From assembly GCA_002083525.1 (NCBI GenBank), contig LWDM01000074.1:79168-143167 (forward strand): a DNA stretch of 64,000 bases, read 5' to 3'. Origin of the DNA: Proteobacteria bacterium SG_bin9 (GTDB lineage: Bacteria; Pseudomonadota; Alphaproteobacteria; Rhizobiales; Xanthobacteraceae). The notes below the pieces were generated by a model. It saw only the letters and a list, made by a program, of their open reading frames with translations. It was not told the origin of the DNA and made no database searches. Below are positions 58,539 to 64,000 of this stretch, one piece after another (positions within the stretch are counted from its first letter, which is position 1; each line of letters opens with the position of its first letter). Both the position numbers and the translations under genes were made by a program.

Positions 58539-61499
58539 TTACTCGCCGTTACCGAAACGGCGCGACCACCAGCCGGCCTTGCGTGGCTGATCGGCACCCG
58601 TTGCGGCTGGCTCCGGTGCGGGCGCCGCTTGCGCCGCGGCCGGCTCAGGTGCGGGCTGCGGGGCAGGCGATGCTTCGCTCTCGGCCGGGAAGAAGCTGAC
58701 CTTTTCGCGAACCGTCGAGCGGCGGCGCGGAGTTTCATCGCTCGCGGCGGCAGCAGGCTCGTGCGCCGTTGCGGGAACGGGTTCTGGCGCCGGCTCCACC
58801 ACCGGCATATCCGCCAGCGGCTTCGGTGCATGCGCGGCCTCGAAGTCGGCAACCGCCGCCTCGGATTCGGACGACGCTGTGGGTTCGAGTTCGTCGGCGA
58901 TCGATCCGGCGAGGCCTTCCTCGCGGGCCCCGCCACCGCGACGGCGGCGGCCGCCACGGCGTCCACGGCGGCGCGGACGGCGTTCGCCATTCGGCTGCTG
59001 CTCGGCGCTACGGACCTCCGACTCCTCGTCGCCGGACTCGTCGTCGCTTTCATCGCTTTCGTTCGGTGCGATGCTCTCCTCGCCATCCGAAGCGATCTGC
59101 GGCACGAACATTTCGCCGTCGCCGCCTTCAGCAGGTTGCGGAGCGCCGCGCTCGCGATCGCCACCACGTCCACGGCGGCGACGCCGGCGGCGGCTGCGGC
59201 GGGGACCTTCTTCTCCGTCGGAACGCGCTTCCGTCTGAGCGGTTTCTTCCTCGTCTGCCTCGTCCTCGGCGAGTTCGTCCTCGAATTCCTCGTCATCGAA
59301 AGGCTCTTCGACAGGCGCCGGGTTGGCGGCGAGCTGGGCTGCAAGCAATGCCTTTGCGGCTTCCAGCGTATGCACCTGTTCGCCGCGATCGATCACGAAC
59401 GACTGCTGGCCGCCGATGGTCGCATCCGCGATCACCGCAATGGTCACCTTGAAACCGTTTTCGAGATCGCGCAGATGCCCGCGCTTGTGGTTCAGTACAT
59501 AGAGCGCAACGTCGGTGCGCGTGCGCACCACCAGATTGTGGGTGGCGCCCTTCATCAGGCTTTCTTCGACACTGCGCAGGAGCTGCAGCGCGACGGAAGC
59601 GACCGAGCGGACATGACCCGAGCCGCCGCAATGCGGGCAGGGCTCGGTCGACGATTCCAGCACGCTGGCGCGGATGCGCTGGCGTGACATTTCGAGCAGG
59701 CCGAAATGCGAGATGCGGCCGACCTGGATGCGCGCGCGATCCTGCCGCAGGCAATCGCTGAGCTTGCGCTCGACGGCGCGATTGTTGCGCTTCTCGTCCA
59801 TGTCGATGAAGTCGATGACGATCAGGCCGGCAAGGTCGCGCAAGCGCAACTGCCGCGCCACTTCCTCGGCGGCTTCGAGATTGGTCTTGAGCGCGGTGTC
59901 CTCGATGTTGTGCTCACGGGTCGAGCGGCCCGAGTTCACGTCGATCGAGACCAGCGCCTCGGTTTGATTGATGACGATATAGCCGCCGGAGCGCAGCTGC
60001 ACCGTCGGCGTGAACATCGCGTCGAGCTGGCTCTCGACGCCCATGCGCGAGAACAGCGGCTGGCCGTCGCGATACTGCTTCACAGCCCTCACATTCGAGG
60101 GCATCAGCATCTTCATGAAGTCGCGGGCTTCCTCGTAGCCGCCGTCGCCGCTCACCTGAATCTCATCGATCTCCTTGTTGTAGAGATCGCGCAGCGAGCG
60201 CTTGATCAGCGAGCCTTCCTCGTAGACGAGGGTGGGGGCCTGCGATTTCAGCGTGAGGTCGCGCACGGTTTCCCACATGCGCAGAAGGTATTCGAAGTCG
60301 CGCTTGATTTCAGGCTTGGTGCGCGCGGCACCGGCGGTGCGCAGGATGATGCCCATGCCTTCCGGCACGTCGAGATCCTGCACCACTTCCTTCAGCCGGG
60401 TGCGATCCTGGGCCGAGGTGATCTTGCGGCTAATGCCGCCGCCGCGTGCCGTGTTCGGCATCAGCACGGCGTAGCGTCCGGCGAGCGAGAGGTAGGTCGT
60501 CAGCGCGGCGCCCTTGTTGCCGCGCTCTTCCTTGACGACCTGCACCAGCATCACCTGACGACGCTTGATCACTTCCTGAATCTTGTACTGACGCCGCGGG
60601 CGGAAGGCGCGCTCGGGAACTTCCTCAAGCACATCCTCGCCGCCGACGGACTCGACCTGTTCTTCTTCGGCTTCCTCGCCGTCGTCGTCATCCTCATCCT
60701 CGCCTTCGGTGCCTTCCCCATGCGCGGCTTCGGAGGCGGGCTGAGCGTCGTCGGCGTGCGTAACGTCAGGCTGTTCGCCGTCGGCGTGCTCGATGTGGCG
60801 CTCGTCGTCGTGGTCATGCGCCTGTTCGTCGCGAGACTGAACCGGCTCGTCGGCCATGGCTGCCTCGACCTCGGGACGCTCGTCACTGACGCTGGCCGTT
60901 TCATCGCGGCGCTCATCGGGCTGGTCGGCTGGTTCGCCGTCGCGGGCGTGATCGCCGACCTGAGTGGCGTCCTGCTCGGGCTGTTGGCCATCCGCGTGAT
61001 CATGGGTCTCGTGCGGATGATCATGCTCACCGGCATAGGCCTCGACGCCATCGGGTTGCTCGGCGCCCTCGATCTGCTGCGCTTCGTCCGCGGTCGCATC
61101 CTGCACGACTTCGCTGCGGACGCGGTCGTTGTGACCGCGACGGCGGGAGTTGCGATGACGCGAGCGGCGGCGGCTCGAACGGTTCTCCGACTCTTCTTCC
61201 GCCTCGCGGTGAGCCCGCTCGTCGGCCTCGATCAGCGCCTGACGGTCGGCGACCGGGATCTGATAGTAGTCGGGGTGAATTTCGCTGAAGGCGAGAAAGC
61301 CGTGCCGGTTGCCGCCGTATTCGATGAAGGCGGCCTGCAGCGACGGTTCGACCCGCGTGACCTTGGCGAGATAGATGTTGCCGCGAAGCTGTTTACGCTG
61401 GGCGGACTCGAAATCAAATTCTTCGACGCGATTGCCGCGCACCACCACGACCCGGGTCTCCTCCGGGTGGGTGGCATCGATGAGCATTTTGTTGGCCAT
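58539..61499 (-). CDS. rne: Ribonuclease E
   Basis: A 986-residue RNase E/G. The S1 domain (37-90 and 300-350) is split by an acidic, His/Asp/Glu-rich insert (about 91-298). DNase I-like domain: catalytic Asp520 (ALVSIDVNSG) and Asp563 (LIVIDFIDM). The zinc link CPHCGG is at 621-626. The long C-terminal scaffold (about 760-986) is unstructured, with Arg-rich RRSRRRRRRRGRGG-type and acidic stretches for degradosome and RNA contacts. The start at 61499 (MANKMLIDATHPEETRVVVV) is the conserved alphaproteobacterial N-terminus. The gene is divergent from the amidase. Confidence 0.95.
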   Translation of the reverse strand: MANKMLIDATHPEETRVVVVRGNRVEEFDFESAQRKQLRGNIYLAKVTRVEPSLQAAFIEYGGNRHGFLAFSEIHPDYYQIPVADRQALIEADERAHREAEEESENRSSRRRSRHRNSRRRGHNDRVRSEVVQDATADEAQQIEGAEQPDGVEAYAGEHDHPHETHDHADGQQPEQDATQVGDHARDGEPADQPDERRDETASVSDERPEVEAAMADEPVQSRDEQAHDHDDERHIEHADGEQPDVTHADDAQPASEAAHGEGTEGEDEDDDDGEEAEEEQVESVGGEDVLEEVPERAFRPRRQYKIQEVIKRRQVMLVQVVKEERGNKGAALTTYLSLAGRYAVLMPNTARGGGISRKITSAQDRTRLKEVVQDLDVPEGMGIILRTAGAARTKPEIKRDFEYLLRMWETVRDLTLKSQAPTLVYEEGSLIKRSLRDLYNKEIDEIQVSGDGGYEEARDFMKMLMPSNVRAVKQYRDGQPLFSRMGVESQLDAMFTPTVQLRSGGYIVINQTEALVSIDVNSGRSTREHNIEDTALKTNLEAAEEVARQLRLRDLAGLIVIDFIDMDEKRNNRAVERKLSDCLRQDRARIQVGRISHFGLLEMSRQRIRASVLESSTEPCPHCGGSGHVRSVASVALQLLRSVEESLMKGATHNLVVRTRTDVALYVLNHKRGHLRDLENGFKVTIAVIADATIGGQQSFVIDRGEQVHTLEAAKALLAAQLAANPAPVEEPFDDEEFEDELAEDEADEEETAQTEARSDGEEGPRRSRRRRRRRGRGGDRERGAPQPAEGGDGEMFVPQIASDGEESIAPNESDESDDESGDEESEVRSAEQQPNGERRPRRRGRRGGRRRRGGGAREEGLAGSIADELEPTASSESEAAVADFEAAHAPKPLADMPVVEPAPEPVPATAHEPAAAASDETPRRRSTVREKVSFFPAESEASPAPQPAPEPAAAQAAPAPEPAATGADQPRKAGWWSRRFGNGE

Positions 61500-62179
61500 T
61501 GGGAAGCTCTTGGCGGCGGAGGGTACGCATGGCGGCCGAGTCTGTCGGCGCGGCCGCGTCTCGTGACGCTCCACCTGATTCGGGGGTGATGAAAAGGCCA
61601 AACAAATCCCGAGTGCGCTGTGCCGAACGCAACCGCGACGCATCGCGGCGCGATGGAATCGCGCGCCGCTCCGGCATCGTCGTTGCGAGGATTGAAATCG
61701 GCGAAGCAGTCTGACGCATCGAGCAGTCGGCCCGTTGATAAGGTGTGGCGGCGGCGTGAGCCGCCGTGGGTCGTTGCTGAGGTCGTCCCCTCAAGCAGTC
61801 TTTCGGCTGCAATGCCGGATGTGCGTGCCTTGGACCTGTGATCCGGAAAAGATGGGAGCCGGAACACAGACGCCGCCCGGGCCTCAAACCGCCCGCTCCA
61901 TTTCAGCCGCGCTCCGCGCTGGCCATGGAAGGGGTCGGAAACACGCAATCGCTTCGAGACGAGGTTGTCCAAAGCGGCTTGCGCCGCACCGAGGAGCTGA
62001 ACGCGACACAACCGGAAGTTTATACCTTCAGCATCATATACATACGTCGAACGCCGGTTGCTGGCAAGGGAAGCGTCACGCCGTTGCAACAGTCGGCCTT
62101 AATTCCGCGTCCGGTCCTTAAGGACCAATTAACCGTAGAGTCCTATTGCGATAAGGAGGGATCAAGGACAGAGGATTCG
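61500..62179. other. Long divergent leader region between rne and amidase
   Basis: About 680 bases hold the 5' leaders of rne and the amidase. Open frames extend into it from both genes, but without similarity or ribosome sites. RNase E genes commonly carry long 5' leaders used for self-regulation, so a structured rne leader here is plausible. An AT-rich patch (62085-62160, TTAATTCCGC and ATTAACCG) may hold the amidase promoter. No known RNA element was recognised. Confidence 0.5.
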
Positions 62180-63490
62180 TTGGCAACCCGCGCAAAACAG
62201 CTTGTTTTATGGGCTTTCGCGCTAGGTTGCAGCGCCACGCTGCTGCACGCTCCGGCGGCTCTCGCCCAGACTTGGCAGCCCCCTCAGACCTCATCTCCAG
62301 CAGCCGCCCAGTTCCCGGTCGCTTCGGACGTTCGGGTCGCCGGGGACGCCAAACAGACCCGATTCATTCTCGATCTCGACCGCAAGGTTGAGTTGCGTGC
62401 TTTCACGCTCGCGGATCCCTACCGGGTCGTCGTCGACCTGCCGCAGGTAACATTCCAGCTCCAGAACGGCGCGGGGGAAACCAAACGCGGGCTGATCAAG
62501 GCTTTTCGGTATGGCCTCGTCATGGCCGGCGGTTCGCGCCTCGTGTTCGACCTTGCCGGGCCCGCGAAGATCGAGAAAGCGCATGTGGTCGATGCGGCGA
62601 ACGGCCAGCCGGCGCGGTTGATCCTCGAACTCGCCGCGGTCGACCGGACCACCTTCGTGCAGCAGCTTTCGGCGGACAGCCGCCCGCAGTTGCGTCCGGC
62701 GTTCGGCGGCACGCCGATCGAGACCACGTCCGCGACGCCTGCGGCTCTGAACGCCAATGCCGCCACCGGCTCGAAGCCTGATGCACGGCCGGTGATTGTG
62801 ATCGATCCCGGCCATGGCGGTATCGATCATGGAACCGAGGCGTCCACCGGTGAGATGGAAAAGACGCTGGTGCTCGATTTTGCGAAGGCGCTGCGCGATC
62901 GGATTGAAAGCTCCGGCAAATACCGCGTGGTGATGACCCGCAGCGACGATACCTTTGTGGCTTTGGGCGAGCGGGTGAAGGTCGCGCGCAACCACACCGC
63001 GGCTCTGTTCGTCTCCATTCATGCCGACGCGCTGCCGCGCGGCGATTCCAGCGCGCAGGGCGCGACGATCTACACGTTGTCGGACAAGGCCTCGGATGCC
63101 GAAGCCGAACGTCTCGCGGAACTCGAAAACAAGGCGGACGCCATCGCCGGTTTCAACCTCACCGAGGAACCGAGCGACGTCGCCGACATCCTGATCGACC
63201 TGACCCAGCGAGAAACCAAAACGTTCTCAAATCGCTTCGCCCGCACGCTGATGGGCGAGATGAAGAGCGTGGCCCGGATGCACAAGCATCCGCTGAAGTC
63301 GGCGGGATTCAAGGTGCTCAAGGCGCCGGACGTTCCCTCGGTGCTGATCGAACTCGGCTACGTCTCCAACAAGGACGATCTGAAGCTGCTGGTATCGGAA
63401 AGCTGGCGCTCGCGGACAGTCGGCTCGGTGGCGCAGGCGGTCGAGGCGTTTCTCGGCAAGCGTGTCGTCAACGCCACGCCCGGCAGGTAA
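62180..63490 (+). CDS. N-acetylmuramoyl-L-alanine amidase (AMIN plus Amidase_3)
   Basis: A 436-residue periplasmic amidase that cleaves septal peptidoglycan. Signal peptide 1-30 (ending PAALAQ); AMIN targeting domain (about 48-155, VRVAGDAKQTRFILDLDRKV); Amidase_3 catalytic domain (205-430) with zinc ligands His212 (IDPGHGG), Glu227 and His281 (SIHADA) and the catalytic glutamate in LIELGYVSN. The best start is TTG 62180: it opens directly into the signal peptide and follows GAGG, although the frame extends 114 codons upstream. It is followed after 231 bases by PBP1A, a usual Rhizobiales pair. Confidence 0.93.
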   Translation: MATRAKQLVLWAFALGCSATLLHAPAALAQTWQPPQTSSPAAAQFPVASDVRVAGDAKQTRFILDLDRKVELRAFTLADPYRVVVDLPQVTFQLQNGAGETKRGLIKAFRYGLVMAGGSRLVFDLAGPAKIEKAHVVDAANGQPARLILELAAVDRTTFVQQLSADSRPQLRPAFGGTPIETTSATPAALNANAATGSKPDARPVIVIDPGHGGIDHGTEASTGEMEKTLVLDFAKALRDRIESSGKYRVVMTRSDDTFVALGERVKVARNHTAALFVSIHADALPRGDSSAQGATIYTLSDKASDAEAERLAELENKADAIAGFNLTEEPSDVADILIDLTQRETKTFSNRFARTLMGEMKSVARMHKHPLKSAGFKVLKAPDVPSVLIELGYVSNKDDLKLLVSESWRSRTVGSVAQAVEAFLGKRVVNATPGR

Positions 63491-63721
63491 GGGAGGCGTC
63501 TGGCGAGGGATTTAAGCGCCGCCGGCTGGAAAGCCCTAGTTTGGCCACAGCCGCTGCCTTATAGAGAATGAGCAGGAAGCTCTCGGAATCAAATAGGTTT
63601 TGAGCTTCCGGGCTGGCCGCCAGGAGCGGTCATTTTGGTCAGCTCTTCGCGTGCACTGTTTTAAGGTTGCGTTCCGAAGACAAGACGTCCCGAATGGGAC
63701 GCAGAATTGCGGATAGACCAG

Positions 63722-64000
63722 ATGCGTTTGCTGCTTCGGTTCATGGGCTTCCTGTTCGCCGCCGGAACGATCGTGTTCCTGGTCGGCGTTGCTGCGGTTG
63801 CCGCCGGCATCTGGCATTTCTCCAAGGACTTGCCGGACTATTCGCAGCTTCAGGATTATGAACCCGCTGTGATGACCCGCGTGCACGCGTCGGACGGCGC
63901 GCTGCTCGGTGAATATGCGAAGGAGCGGCGGCTGTACCTGCCGATCCAGGCGGTGCCGAAGCCGGTCATCAACGCGTTCCTCGCGGCCGAAGACAAGAAC
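63722..64000 (+). CDS. mrcA: Penicillin-binding protein 1A, N-terminal part (runs off the window)
   Basis: The first 93 residues of a class A PBP, a bifunctional glycosyltransferase/transpeptidase of the inner membrane. MRLLLRFMGFLFAAGTIVFL starts the membrane anchor (about 9-32), then LPDYSQLQDYEPAVMTRVHA, DGALLGEYAKERRLYLP and the beginning of the transglycosylase signature AAEDKN at the window edge. The position behind rne and the amidase is the conserved Rhizobiales order. Family identity is secure; the 3' part is not visible. Confidence 0.93.
   Translation, partial: MRLLLRFMGFLFAAGTIVFLVGVAAVAAGIWHFSKDLPDYSQLQDYEPAVMTRVHASDGALLGEYAKERRLYLPIQAVPKPVINAFLAAEDKN

Noticed and set aside
59706..61589. 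Plus-strand open frame of 627 codons opposite rne
   Set aside because: Antisense to the catalytic part of RNase E, with low-complexity hydrophobic translation generated by the complement of acidic codons.

Overview
This is GC-rich alphaproteobacterial DNA, most like the Rhizobiales group around Bradyrhizobium, Rhodopseudomonas and Afipia. The evidence is a conserved core block (NDUFA12-type complex I protein, DUF2155 protein, aat, accC, accB, aroQ, DsbA-like, M48 protease), the order rne / N-acetylmuramoyl-L-alanine amidase / PBP1A, a class II ribonucleotide reductase of about 1250 residues, BA14K, DUF1236, DUF2778 and DUF1127 proteins, and several palindromic intergenic repeat types seen in these genomes. 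No rRNA, tRNA, CRISPR array, transposase or phage gene was seen.

Layout. 1-9.8 kb: small secreted proteins, an M20 deacylase, thioesterase, GNAT, a GcvA-type LysR regulator, a DUF1127 protein, enoyl-CoA hydratase, SMR pump, an orphan CoxL-like molybdenum hydroxylase subunit, a GrlR-like protein and a histidine-box hydroxylase. 9.9-15 kb: nitronate-monooxygenase-like flavoprotein, MgtC-like protein, and a complete TRAP transporter operon whose binding protein resembles 2-oxoacid-binding TakP. 15-22.6 kb: phosphatase, MliC/MaoC/Sel1 cluster, a double GrlR-like protein, a secreted beta-rich protein, a DMT exporter, a DUF2778 L,D-transpeptidase-like protein and an epoxide-hydrolase-like enzyme. 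22.6-28.4 kb: two mirror-image ohr-ohrR peroxide-resistance loci with matching operators, separated by small periplasmic proteins and a GAF-PilZ protein and dotted with palindromic repeats. 28.4-29.3 kb: one AT-rich, apparently acquired gene with a possible PD-(D/E)XK nuclease signature. 29.4-43 kb: nrdJ, acyltransferase, two tandem DMT exporters, BA14K protein, MscS channel, NDUFA12, a divergent isonitrile-hydratase-like / GlxA-type pair, an HSL-type esterase and an SDR. 43-58.5 kb: DUF2155, PEP-mutase-like, aat, a three-gene overlapping two-component operon, accC-accB-aroQ, fasciclin, DUF1236, DsbA-like, M48-TPR protease, aminotransferase and bioY. 58.5-64 kb: rne, then divergently the amidase and the start of PBP1A.

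How the genes work together. accB/accC start fatty acid synthesis and aroQ serves the shikimate pathway. aat serves N-end-rule degradation. The DsbA-like and M48 proteins, amidase and PBP1A serve envelope quality control and wall remodelling. The paired Ohr/OhrR modules give organic peroxide defence. The most notable items are the mirror-duplicated Ohr loci with operators exactly 54 bp apart, the AT-rich orphan nuclease-like gene whose stop codon lies in a repeat, two hairpins with three compensated stem changes, and a paired-palindrome element present twice in inverted orientation around the second ohr locus.
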